A DNA stretch of 64,000 nt from Syntrophobacteraceae bacterium (GCA_025453975.1 JALOPI010000001.1:106381-170380), one strand, 5' to 3'. Counted from the stretch's first letter, positions 29,683 to 37,811 are shown. The notes: a model not told the origin generated them from the sequence alone. A program made the numbers and translations.

Positions 29683-30747
29683 TCAAAAGCCCACGAAGAG
29701 CTCGACGCAGATGGTCTCGTAACAGCCCGCTCCCATCTTCGAAAACCTTGGATTTTGAATGTTTCGCCGATGGGTGCTGCTGGCCATGAGCTCCTGGTGA
29801 ATCGACCTGGAGGCCATCTCCATGCCCCTCGAGAGGTTTTCTCCGGCATAAGCAGCCCTTGGCTCGCACGATTTGACCATCTCAAAAGCCGGGTTTTTCC
29901 CGCTTTCGGGATCCTTGTGCTCGAAGGCCCCATCCTGGATCAGAGCACGCGCTCGCTGCAAGGCTTTGGAAGCCAGGCATTCATCCCATTTCAGCTTCAG
30001 GTTTTCCTCCCGTGCCAGCTGAAAAAGCCTTCTGGCCTTGACTTCCGCCTTCTCAACGGTCTTTCGGATGGGCGGCGGTGGCATGGTCGGCGTGCGCGGG
30101 GTTTCCACTCGGCGGTCCTCCTCCGCGCCCCGCATGGCACGCTCATCCCTCGATGGATCGAGCCTGGACGGTTGCTCCCGCGCCCCACCCGGCCTGGCCT
30201 CCTCCAAAGCCTGCTCGATCTGGATCTCCATCGAGCGGCCTCCCCCCTGCACTACCTTCGAAACCTGAAGATCTCCGCTCAAGATGTACACTGTCGGCAG
30301 CACCTGGCTGGCATGGTATTGGTCGATGACGCTCGCCGTGTCGGCCAGAAGTGGAAAGGAGACCGGGATCTCGTTGGTGAATGCCCTGGCACGCTCCACG
30401 GGAGACGAGGTGATGGCCAGCGCCTGAACGCGCTTTTCCCGATGGGCTTCCAGGATCGCGCTCAGCCTCGACAGGCCCTTGCGGTTCGAGCCCGATTCCA
30501 GGTCGCAGAAATAAAGGATCACGATGTCATGGCCTCTCGCATCGGCAAGCTCATGACGGCGCCCTTCCAGGTCGTCCAGGGCAAACGGTGGAGCCGCCTG
30601 ACCGGCGGCCAGCTGTGCCCATGCCCTGGAGGGGGTCGTCGGGGCCAGATTCAACACCCAGAGGGCCAGGACGACAATCGCCAGGATGATGCCTTGTCGA
30701 AGCCGGGGGAAGGCGGTGTCGGAATTCCGTGCTCTGAGCGTTTGCAT
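29683..30747 (-). CDS. Redoxin-like domain fused to a CAP/SCP domain, membrane-anchored or secreted
   Basis: 354 residues. A signal anchor (IILAIVVLALWVLNLAP, about 20-36) is followed by a thioredoxin/peroxiredoxin-like domain (AAPPFALDDLEGRRHELADA ... LPTVYILSGDLQVSKVVQ, about 52-170), a charged and Pro-rich linker, and a CAP (SCP-like) domain from about 235: WDECLASKALQRARALI, AGENLSRGMEMA, SSTHRRNIQNPRFSKMGAGC. The redoxin active site is not CxxC: the position reads YFCDLESGSN, with one Cys (C81). The combination is one I do not recognise as a named family. Monocistronic as far as can be seen. Confidence 0.75.
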   Translation of the reverse strand: MQTLRARNSDTAFPRLRQGIILAIVVLALWVLNLAPTTPSRAWAQLAAGQAAPPFALDDLEGRRHELADARGHDIVILYFCDLESGSNRKGLSRLSAILEAHREKRVQALAITSSPVERARAFTNEIPVSFPLLADTASVIDQYHASQVLPTVYILSGDLQVSKVVQGGGRSMEIQIEQALEEARPGGAREQPSRLDPSRDERAMRGAEEDRRVETPRTPTMPPPPIRKTVEKAEVKARRLFQLAREENLKLKWDECLASKALQRARALIQDGAFEHKDPESGKNPAFEMVKSCEPRAAYAGENLSRGMEMASRSIHQELMASSTHRRNIQNPRFSKMGAGCYETICVELFVGF

Positions 30748-31129
30748 GGGGTGTTTTCGCGCGGCAAGTGGTCATCGGAAAAGGTGTCGGGTGCGGCGAC
30801 GCTCGGAGAGCCCGTCCCGCATCCCTCCATCCCCGGGAGCCCTCTCTTTTTCTCTTTTTGACTCCGCGAAGTCAATGCTCGAAAGATGGAGCCCGTATCG
30901 CCGTCTTCCTGCTTTCCGTGACCCCGAGGACCCCCTTTTCTGTCGTTGACTTCCTGCCGGAGATCATGTCTTGATGAAACGACCCACAGGAAGGGCCCGA
31001 TGGTGGAGCGCCGGGGGAAGGACGGCTCTTGCTCGGGAGCCCCCGTGGATTCATGAAGGATGCCACGGTGCCTCTCGCCGCTCCACGAGGAAGAATCCCA
31101 AATCATGACATGACAGGGAAAGGTGGATC
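30748..31129. other. Divergent intergenic region upstream of the SNF2 helicase
   Basis: 382 bases between two divergent genes with no supported coding frame. It contains the 18-base palindrome listed separately and a pyrimidine-rich tract (30840-30860). AAGGTG precedes the GTG start at 31130. Confidence 0.45.
30858..30875. promoter_or_regulatory. 18-base palindrome, possible operator
   Basis: TTGACTCCGCGAAGTCAA is a perfect inverted repeat of TTGACT/AGTCAA around a 6-base centre, midway between two divergent genes. This form suits a dimeric helix-turn-helix repressor; the TTGACT half could also serve as a -35 element. Confidence 0.35.
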
Positions 31130-33781
31130 GTGAAGTCACTCAAGGAAGCGCTTTCCGCTCTCACTTATCAGGCCGCTGTCCAGTTGCTCGGTCCCCAAGG
31201 CCCTCAGCTCCTGCGCCGGGGCGGCCAGCATGAAATCGACATCGATCTGGATGTCCGGCTGACGGACACGCTGTTTGCGGCCACCTGGGACGATGCCCTC
31301 GTTCGACTCGATCTGGATCCCGGCGGTGGAGGGGACTTGCGCTTCAGGTGCAGCAAGTGCCGGGAGGCCTGTGAGCACGTGGGGGCGGCCCTTGCCCTCG
31401 TTCTCGAGGAGAAGACCCTTTTGGGGCTGGCCTCACCGGCTCCCGAAGAGCCATCGCCGGAAATTCTCAGCCTGGAGGACCTCACCCGGCAGGCCCTGGC
31501 CGATCGGGAAGAAAGGGCCAGAACCGAGAGGATGCAGGTCCAATCCATGTCGCCGGCCGAGATCTGGACGGACTATGCCGTGACGAGCCTGGTTTCCGGA
31601 AAGACCTATCACGTGGTGCTGCGTGGGTGGGAGCGCGGCGACTCGTACTGTTCGTGCCCCGACTTCCGCAAAAACACCCTGGGCACGTGCAAGCACGTCA
31701 TGCACACCATGGCCTGGGCCAGGAAGGAATTCAGCGAGGATGCGCAGGCCAGGCCCTACGAAGTCCGAAACATTTACGTGCATCTCTCCTACCTCGAGGA
31801 TGTGGAGCTCAAGCTCGCGGCCCCCGCGGGCCTGCCCGGGGAAGTCCATGATATCCTCAAGCCCGTGGTCGATTCGCCCATCACGGATCCCGTGGATCTC
31901 ATGCAGCGCATCACCCGGGTGGAGCGCCTCGGCCATGACGTTTTCATCTACCCGGATGCCGAGGAGCACATCAATCGAAAGTTCTTCCTCGCCAACATTC
32001 AGAGACGAATCTCCGAGATCCGCAAGGACCCCGCAAATCATCCTTTGAGAAAATCGCTCCTCAAGGTCGAGCTGCTTCCCTACCAGCTCGACGGCCTGGC
32101 TTTCGCCGCCGAGCGGGGGAGGGCGATCCTGGCCGATGACATGGGACTGGGGAAGACCATCCAGGGGATCGGCACGGCCGAGCTGCTGGCCCGGGAAGCA
32201 GGCATATCGCGGGTGCTCGTCGTCTGCCCCGCTTCCCTCAAATCCCAGTGGCGCATCGAGATCGAGCGATTCACCCATCGCTCGTGCCAGCTCATCATGG
32301 GTGGGGCTGAAGCCCGGTCGACCCAGTATTCGGACCCCGAAGCGTTCTTCACCGTCTGCAACTACGAGCAGGTCCTGCGGGACCTCGATGCCATCGAGAA
32401 TGTCCCCTGGGATCTCATCATTCTGGATGAGGGCCAGCGCATCAAGAACTGGGAGTCCAAGACCAGTCGCACCATCAAGGGGCTCCGGTCGCCCTTCGCC
32501 CTGGTGCTGTCGGGAACTCCCCTCGAGAATCGCCTGGACGAGCTCTTTTCCGTCGTCGAGTTCATCGACGATCGTCGGCTGGGGCCCGCCTTCCGGTTTT
32601 TCAACACCTACCGCGTCACGGATGAAAAGGGGAAAGTCCTGGGCTACAAGAATCTGGACGACCTGAGGGCGCGCCTCAAGCCCATCCTGCTGAGACGCAC
32701 CCGCCGGGAGGTCATGACGGAGCTTCCTCCGCGCACCACGGAAATCCTGCGCATTCCCCCCACCGAGGAGCAGCTGCTGCTCCACAACGGTCAGCGGCGG
32801 GTCATCCAGGGCATTCTCAAGAAGCGCTTCCTGACGGAAATGGATCTGCTCCGCCTCCAGAAGGCCCTGCTCATCTGCAGGATGGCGGCCGACAGCACGT
32901 TTCTGGTGGACAAGGTCGAGCCCGCCTACTCGAGCAAACTGGCCGAGCTGGAAATCCTTCTGGACCAGCTGACCGCCGAGGAAGATCGAAAGATCATCCT
33001 GTTTTCGGAATGGACCACGATGCTGAATCTCATCGAGCCACTCCTGCACCGGAGGGGGCTCGACTTCGCGAGGCTCGACGGATCGGTCCCTCAAAAGAAG
33101 CGCCAGCAGCTCATGCACCGGTTTCAAACCGAGCCCGACTGCAAGCTGTTCATCACCACCAATGCCGGCTCCACCGGCCTGAACCTCCAGGCGGCCAACA
33201 CGGTCATCAACGTGGATCTGCCGTGGAATCCGGCCATCCTGGAGCAGCGCATCGCCCGTGCCCACCGCATGGGGCAGAAGAGGCCCGTCCAGGTTTACCT
33301 GCTGGTGACGGAGGACACCCTCGAGGAAAGCCTCCTCGTCACCCTCTCGGCCAAGCAGGAGCTGGCTCTGGCGGCCCTGGACCCCGATTCCGACGTCACT
33401 CAGGTGGATCTCGCCAGCGGCATCGAAGAGCTCAAGCGGCGGCTGGAGCGGCTGCTGGGCCCCGGTCCCGAAGCGGCCATCGACGAGAGTCGCAAAGCCC
33501 GTGTGGAGCGGGAGGCGGCCGAGGCTGCCGCCCGGAGGGACCGCGTTGCCTCGGCGGGAGGCCAGCTCCTGAGCGCGGCCTTCACCTTCATGGGGGAGAT
33601 GTTCGCCCAGCGCGAAATCAGCCCCGAGTCGGAAGAGATGGCCCGGACCCTCAAGGACAGGCTCGCCCAGTGTCTCGAGCGGGGACCCGATGGGAGCCTG
33701 CGGATGACGGTGTCGCTGCCGGATGAGTCGGCCCTGGACAACCTGGCCAAATCGCTGGCCCAGATCATCCAGGGGGCGTGA
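31130..33781 (+). CDS. SNF2-family helicase with SWIM zinc-binding modules
   Basis: 883 residues from a GTG start. Two Cys/His modules lie in the N-terminal part: FRCSKCREACEHV (about 77-89) and a SWIM-type CSCPDFRKNTLGTCKHVMH (about 179-197). The Swi2/Snf2 ATPase follows: motif I LADDMGLGKTIQGIG, motif II LDEGQRIKN, motif III LVLSGTPLENRLDELF, motif V NAGSTGLNLQAANTVINVD and motif VI QRIARAHRMGQKRPVQVY. Such bacterial proteins resemble RapA/HepA-type remodelers of nucleoprotein or RNA polymerase. The C-terminal ~120 residues form a predicted helical tail. Specific target unknown. Confidence 0.92.
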   Translation: MKSLKEALSALTYQAAVQLLGPQGPQLLRRGGQHEIDIDLDVRLTDTLFAATWDDALVRLDLDPGGGGDLRFRCSKCREACEHVGAALALVLEEKTLLGLASPAPEEPSPEILSLEDLTRQALADREERARTERMQVQSMSPAEIWTDYAVTSLVSGKTYHVVLRGWERGDSYCSCPDFRKNTLGTCKHVMHTMAWARKEFSEDAQARPYEVRNIYVHLSYLEDVELKLAAPAGLPGEVHDILKPVVDSPITDPVDLMQRITRVERLGHDVFIYPDAEEHINRKFFLANIQRRISEIRKDPANHPLRKSLLKVELLPYQLDGLAFAAERGRAILADDMGLGKTIQGIGTAELLAREAGISRVLVVCPASLKSQWRIEIERFTHRSCQLIMGGAEARSTQYSDPEAFFTVCNYEQVLRDLDAIENVPWDLIILDEGQRIKNWESKTSRTIKGLRSPFALVLSGTPLENRLDELFSVVEFIDDRRLGPAFRFFNTYRVTDEKGKVLGYKNLDDLRARLKPILLRRTRREVMTELPPRTTEILRIPPTEEQLLLHNGQRRVIQGILKKRFLTEMDLLRLQKALLICRMAADSTFLVDKVEPAYSSKLAELEILLDQLTAEEDRKIILFSEWTTMLNLIEPLLHRRGLDFARLDGSVPQKKRQQLMHRFQTEPDCKLFITTNAGSTGLNLQAANTVINVDLPWNPAILEQRIARAHRMGQKRPVQVYLLVTEDTLEESLLVTLSAKQELALAALDPDSDVTQVDLASGIEELKRRLERLLGPGPEAAIDESRKARVEREAAEAAARRDRVASAGGQLLSAAFTFMGEMFAQREISPESEEMARTLKDRLAQCLERGPDGSLRMTVSLPDESALDNLAKSLAQIIQGA

Positions 33782-33858
33782 AAGCCTTCGTCGCCGTGGC
33801 GGTGAGCAGCCGTCCCGCCTTGAACCGTACGCTGTGGACGGTTTGAATTCCGACTCCT

Positions 33859-33912
33859 GTCATCCCGAACGAAGGTGGGGGATCTCGGGTTTCTCCCTTC
33901 GGTCGAAATGAC
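33859..33912. repeat. Short dispersed repeat with GTCAT/ATGAC ends
   Basis: The block begins GTCATCCCGAACGAAGG and ends TTCGGTCGAAATGAC, with inverted GTCAT/ATGAC termini and no open frame. It resembles the inner part of the 10633-10764 element (GTCATTTCC ... GAAATGAC) and widespread GTCAT-type intergenic repeats of bacteria. It lies just after the SNF2 gene stop. Confidence 0.55.
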
Positions 33913-33946
33913 GGAAATTCACGCTCCTGGCCGTTCGCAGCGCATC

Positions 33947-35845
33947 TCAGTCGGGCTGGGCCGAAGCCTTGGGATAGCTGCCGAGAATCTTCAGGAATTC
34001 GGTCTTGCCCCGCAGCTCCTCCAGGATGGGTCGGAACGGCTCGTCGAAGATGTCGATCTCCACGTCGGCGTAGAACAGATACTCCCACGGTCTCGTGTCG
34101 ATGGGGCGCGATTCGAGCTTGACCAGGTTGATCCGGTTTTCCGCGAAGGTCTTGAGCACGTCGCAAAGGCTTCCCGGCTGGTCGCTCACCGAGAAGATGA
34201 TGGATGACTTGCTGCGGGGGCCTTCCAGAAAGTCATCGCGCGAGATGACCACGAACCGCGTGAAGTTGCGCGGATTGGTCTCGATGCCCTCCTGGAGCAC
34301 CTTCATCTGAAAGAGGCTTGCGGCCTCCTTGCTGGCGATGGCGGCCTCGGCCGGGTCGCCGCCTTCCTTGATGCGCTGCACGGCGGATGCCGTATCCTTG
34401 CATGCCACCAGGTCCCAGGCCGGGTGATCACTCAGGTAGTCGCGGCACTGCTGAAAGACCTGGGGATGGGAATGGACCCGCTGGATGGAGGCCAGCGTCG
34501 AAGGCTCCAGCCCCAGGAGGTTGTGCATGATCCTCAGGGTGATCTCTCCCACGATGCGCAGATCGTATTCCAGGAGCAGGTTGTAGTTCTCATGAATGCT
34601 GCCCGTCTGGGAATTCTCGACGGGCACGATCCCCAGGGTGGCCGTCCCCTCGTCCACGGCCTCGAACACCTCGCCAAACGAAGCACAGCTGGCCTGATCG
34701 ACGTCTGGACCGAAGAACTGCAGGCAGGCCTTGTGGCTGAAGGAGCCGGGCTCGCCGGCGTAGAGCACCTTGACGGCATGCCGGCCGGGTCTGGATGCCT
34801 GCTTCAGCTTGGCCGCCTTGTCCAGGTAGGCGTAGTCCAGCTGCTTGCCGACGACGGGGGCGATGACGTACAGGTCCCTCATGAGTTGCTTGAACTGCTC
34901 CGGATAGAGGCTCTGGGGCCCGTCGGACAGGGCGCGGTCGGGATCGGTGTGCACCTCGATGGTCAGCCCGTCGGCTCCCGCGGCAATGGCGGCCCGGGCC
35001 ATGGGGCTCACCTTCTCCCGGATTCCGGTGGCATGACTGGGGTCGATGATGATGGGGAGATGGGTGAGCTCCTTCACGACGGGTACGGCCGTGAGGTCGA
35101 GGGTGTTGCGGGTGTGCCGCTCGAAGGTGCGGATGCCCCGCTCGCAGAGGATGACCCGCTCGTTGCCCTCGGACAGGATGTATTCCGCCGACATGAGCCA
35201 TTCCTCGATGGTGGCGGAAAGCCCCCGCTTGAGGAGCACCGGTTTGCCGATGCGGCCCACGCACTTGAGGAGCTCGAAGTTTTGCATATTGCGGGCCCCG
35301 ATCTGGACCACATCCACGTACTTCACCATGAGGTCCGCCTGGCTCGGGGACGTCATTTCCGTCACCACCCCCAGCCCGGTCTCCTCGCGCACTTCGGCGA
35401 GGATCTTGAGCCCTTCCTCGCCCAGGCCCTGGAAGGAATAGGGGGAAGTCCGCGGTTTGAAGGCCCCGCCGCGGAAGAGGACGGCGCCGCACCGCCGCAC
35501 ACAGCGGGCGATCTCCAGGGTGAGCTTGCGCTCCTCGACGGCGCAGGGTCCCGCGATCACCACCAGCCGGTCGCCGCCGATGGCCACGTCCCCCACGTGG
35601 ATCACCGAAGGCTCCGGATGCAGCTCACGGCTCACCAGCTTGTAGGGCTTGGAGATGGGGATGACCTTGGCCACGCCCGGCAGGGTCTCGAAGTGCCTGA
35701 AATCCTTTCGTACCGTTCCCACGACCCCCAGGACGGTCTCCTCGACCCCCTGGATCTCCTTCACGATGCAGTTCTCCGAGCGCAGCTGTTCCTTGAGCCG
35801 CTCGCTCTCCTCCTGGGTGATGCCTTTCTTGAGCACGACGATCAC
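33947..35845 (-). CDS. Fused DAHP synthase - prephenate dehydratase - ACT enzyme
   Basis: 632 residues from a GTG 8 bases after GAGGAGG. Residues 1-70 are a ferredoxin-like regulatory domain (VVLKKGITQEESERLKEQL). About 75-345 is a type I-beta DAHP synthase (VVIAGPCAVEERKL, FRGGAFKPRTSPYSFQG, RNMQNFELLK, IIIDPSHATGIRE). About 360-540 is prephenate dehydratase (VLYAGEPGSFSHKACLQFFG, IVPVENSQTGSIHENYNLL, NFTRFVVIS with the TRF motif). The last ~80 residues are an ACT domain (SIIFSVSDQPGSLCDVLKTF, KLESRPIDTRPWEYLFYAD) with the GALV/ESRP-type phenylalanine site. One protein thus carries the first shikimate step and the Phe branch step. Chorismate mutase is not included. It lies behind an attenuator. 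Confidence 0.93.
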   Translation of the reverse strand: MIVVLKKGITQEESERLKEQLRSENCIVKEIQGVEETVLGVVGTVRKDFRHFETLPGVAKVIPISKPYKLVSRELHPEPSVIHVGDVAIGGDRLVVIAGPCAVEERKLTLEIARCVRRCGAVLFRGGAFKPRTSPYSFQGLGEEGLKILAEVREETGLGVVTEMTSPSQADLMVKYVDVVQIGARNMQNFELLKCVGRIGKPVLLKRGLSATIEEWLMSAEYILSEGNERVILCERGIRTFERHTRNTLDLTAVPVVKELTHLPIIIDPSHATGIREKVSPMARAAIAAGADGLTIEVHTDPDRALSDGPQSLYPEQFKQLMRDLYVIAPVVGKQLDYAYLDKAAKLKQASRPGRHAVKVLYAGEPGSFSHKACLQFFGPDVDQASCASFGEVFEAVDEGTATLGIVPVENSQTGSIHENYNLLLEYDLRIVGEITLRIMHNLLGLEPSTLASIQRVHSHPQVFQQCRDYLSDHPAWDLVACKDTASAVQRIKEGGDPAEAAIASKEAASLFQMKVLQEGIETNPRNFTRFVVISRDDFLEGPRSKSSIIFSVSDQPGSLCDVLKTFAENRINLVKLESRPIDTRPWEYLFYADVEIDIFDEPFRPILEELRGKTEFLKILGSYPKASAQPD

Positions 35846-35902
35846 GTTCTTGACCTCCTCATCATCCGTTGCGACGCAAAAACTCGAGACGGCAGTGCGA
35901 AA

Positions 35903-35933
35903 CAAAAAAACCCCGAGGATTCCTCCTCGGGGT
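35903..35933 (-). terminator. Second intrinsic terminator in the fusion-enzyme leader
   Basis: Read on the minus strand: stem ACCCCGAGGA / TCCTCGGGGT with a 4-base loop, then eight T residues. It lies between the first attenuator terminator and the coding start (about 58 bases upstream). It must be overcome or conditional for the gene to be expressed. Confidence 0.8.
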
Positions 35934-35944
35934 GCCATGCCAAC

Positions 35945-35980
35945 AAAAAGCCCGGGAGGATCCTGGATCCACCCGGGCTT
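35945..35980 (-). terminator. Attenuator terminator with alternative pairing partner
   Basis: Minus-strand arms AAGCCCGGGTGGATCC (35980-35965) and GGATCCTCCCGGGCTT (35963-35948), followed by five T residues. The 5' arm can instead pair with AUCCGCCCGGG (36015-36005), the last codons of the leader ORF: ten Watson-Crick pairs and one G-U over 11 bases. That gives mutually exclusive terminator and antiterminator folds. Confidence 0.82.
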
Positions 35981-35997
35981 GAATGGTCTCAAAGCAT

Positions 35998-36069
35998 TCA
36001 GCCTCCCGGGCGGATGGGGCTAAAGAAGAAAAAAAAGCCAAAAAGGAAGCTGCGGGAAGGCGTTCTCAC
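35998..36069 (-). CDS. Phenylalanine-rich leader peptide (pheL-like attenuator peptide)
   Basis: A 23-codon frame from GTG (36069) to TGA, too short for routine gene calling. It encodes SFLFGFFFFF at residues 7-16: seven Phe codons in ten, using both TTT and TTC. AAAGG lies about 9 bases upstream of the GTG; an in-frame TTG three codons earlier is an alternative start. The last codons (ATC CGC CCG GG) form the antiterminator strand. This is the classic layout of a ribosome-stalling attenuator sensing charged tRNA-Phe, placed upstream of a gene for Phe synthesis. No similar peptide is needed to argue this; the codon run and folds are visible. Confidence 0.85.
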   Translation of the reverse strand: MRTPSRSFLFGFFFFFSPIRPGG

Positions 36070-36128
36070 TCGATCCAACCTTTTGGAAGACTGAATGATC
36101 AATCACACTACTGAAACAATGTGGACGA

Positions 36129-36157
36129 ATCATATAAGCTGAAAATACTCTTGTCAA
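36129..36157 (-). promoter_or_regulatory. Sigma-70 promoter of the Phe leader operon
   Basis: On the minus strand TTGACA (36157-36152), a 17-base spacer, then TATGAT (36134-36129): a perfect -35 and a 5/6 -10. Transcription would start near 36122, about 50 bases before the leader GTG. Confidence 0.82.
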
Positions 36158-36283
36158 CAGCCTGCTTGCACAGTCGGCTCGCTCGCATGCCTCTCGCTCC
36201 GAAGCCGTTTTCCCATGTTCTCCAATGCCCGGTTGGCGTATGATACAAATGGTGGTGACGCCTGCTTCCATCGAGGTCCCCGG

Positions 36284-37789
36284 ATGAGCTTCTCCTCCAT
36301 CACTTTTCTTTTTTTCTTCCTGCCCGCGATTCTGCTGGTGCATTTCCTTTCGGGCAAACGGTTCCGGAATGCCTCGCTCCTGGTGGTCAGCCTGGCTCTG
36401 TACGCATGGGGGGAGCAGGGCAATCTCCGGCTCCTGGCCGTCATGATCATGGTCAACTATCTTCTGGGCCTGGCTTTCCACTGCCTGGACGGCGCCGACG
36501 GGCAGTGCTCCTACGGTGCGCCGGGATGCCCCCGCCGCGATGATGTGCTGCCGCGGGCGCGGGGCTGGCTTCTGGCCGTGGGCGTGGCCACGAATCTGGG
36601 GGTGCTCGTCGCGTTCAAGTACTCTGTCTGGCTTGGGTCGTGGATCTTTCCGGCCCTTCCCTTTTACGTGTCCGCGCTCCTGGGATCGGACCGTCCGGGC
36701 GCGCCCCTGGGCATCTCGTTTTTCACCTTTCATGCCCTCTCCTACCTCATCGACGTCTACCGCCGGGATGCCCGGCCTCAGACCAGCCTGCTCAAATATG
36801 GACTTTACATCTGCGTTTTTCCCAAAATGCTGGCGGGACCCATTCAGCCCTATCGGGAGGCAGCCTCCCAGCTCCAGGACAGGACGATCACCGTCGAAAC
36901 GTTTCTCGGCGGCGTGGAGCGGTTCATCACCGGGCTCGCCAAGAAGACCCTGCTGGCCGCCCCGCTGGCTGCCTTCGCCGACGATGTTTTCGGCAATCCC
37001 CCCGGCATGCTTCCAACGACACTGGCCTGGCTGGGACTGGCTTCATTCACCCTGCAGATCTACTTCGACTTCTCGGGGTACACGGACATGGCCATCGGGC
37101 TGGGACAGATGTTCGGGCTCCGCTTTCCCGAGAACTTCGACTATCCTTACACGTCTCGATCCATCCGCGAGCTCTGGCGTCGATGGCACATCTCCCTCTC
37201 CAGGTGGTTCAGGGACTATCTGTACATTCCCCTGGGAGGCAGCCAATGCGCTCCTTCCAGGCAGTATGCCAACCTGGTCATCGTCTTCCTCCTTTGTGGA
37301 CTCTGGCACGGGGCCAGCTGGAATTATGTCATCTGGGGGGCCTGGCATGGGCTGTTTCTGGTGCTGGAGCGCACCGCCATCGGCGCGGGGGTGCTGGGCC
37401 GGGCCGGGGCCCCCCTCAGGCATCTCTACACCCTGATGGTGGTGAGCCTGGGCTGGGTCTTTTTCCGCTGCGATACCCTGGTCCAATCCGTGGATTTCTT
37501 TTCCGCGCTGCTGGGCATGGGAGCAGTGGATGCGGCGGTTCCCGCAGCCCTTTTCGTGAATGCGGAATGGACTCTTTGCATGGTTCTGGGCGTTTTGGGC
37601 TCGACGCCGTGGACGGCCCGAGCCGTGAGAATGGGCCGGTGGCTGGGTGGGTGGGAGCCCGGGAGCCTTGACGCCGCGGGTCAACGGTTCCTGGCGCTGC
37701 GAGGAGTCTGGTGCGGGATCCTCCTCGTGCTGTCCGGCATGTCCCTGGCGGGAGGAACGCACAAGCCTTTCATCTATTTCAAGTTCTGA
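36284..37789 (+). CDS. MBOAT-family O-acyltransferase (AlgI-like)
   Basis: 501 residues from the ATG with GAGG upstream, starting MSFSSITFLFFFLPAILLV as in AlgI/DltB-type proteins. About ten membrane segments. Conserved parts: APLGISFFTFHALSYLIDVY, IQPYREAASQL, FDFSGYTDMAIGLGQMFGL, FPENFDYPYTSRSIRELWRR with WHISLSRWFRDYLYIPLGGS, and the catalytic His region LCGLWHGASWNYVIWGAWHG. It transfers acyl groups, usually acetyl, across the membrane to an extracellular polysaccharide. It pairs with the downstream AlgJ-like gene. The polymer is not identified here. Confidence 0.92.
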   Translation: MSFSSITFLFFFLPAILLVHFLSGKRFRNASLLVVSLALYAWGEQGNLRLLAVMIMVNYLLGLAFHCLDGADGQCSYGAPGCPRRDDVLPRARGWLLAVGVATNLGVLVAFKYSVWLGSWIFPALPFYVSALLGSDRPGAPLGISFFTFHALSYLIDVYRRDARPQTSLLKYGLYICVFPKMLAGPIQPYREAASQLQDRTITVETFLGGVERFITGLAKKTLLAAPLAAFADDVFGNPPGMLPTTLAWLGLASFTLQIYFDFSGYTDMAIGLGQMFGLRFPENFDYPYTSRSIRELWRRWHISLSRWFRDYLYIPLGGSQCAPSRQYANLVIVFLLCGLWHGASWNYVIWGAWHGLFLVLERTAIGAGVLGRAGAPLRHLYTLMVVSLGWVFFRCDTLVQSVDFFSALLGMGAVDAAVPAALFVNAEWTLCMVLGVLGSTPWTARAVRMGRWLGGWEPGSLDAAGQRFLALRGVWCGILLVLSGMSLAGGTHKPFIYFKF

Positions 37790-37811
37790 CAGCGGGAGGG
37801 GATTGGCTTCG

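Noticed and set aside
35846..35992. Upstream extension of the DAHP synthase fusion to 35992
   Set aside because: The extension reads through both terminator hairpins and shows no family similarity; the GTG at 35845 has a strong Shine-Dalgarno.
34424..36094. 556-codon plus-strand frame opposite the fusion enzyme
   Set aside because: His/Asp/Gly-rich shadow that also crosses two terminators and the leader.
36020..36733. Long minus-strand frame ending in a Phe/Leu-rich tail near the Phe leader
   Set aside because: It is antisense to the MBOAT gene and out of frame with the GTG leader; the short Phe ORF with promoter and terminator fits far better.
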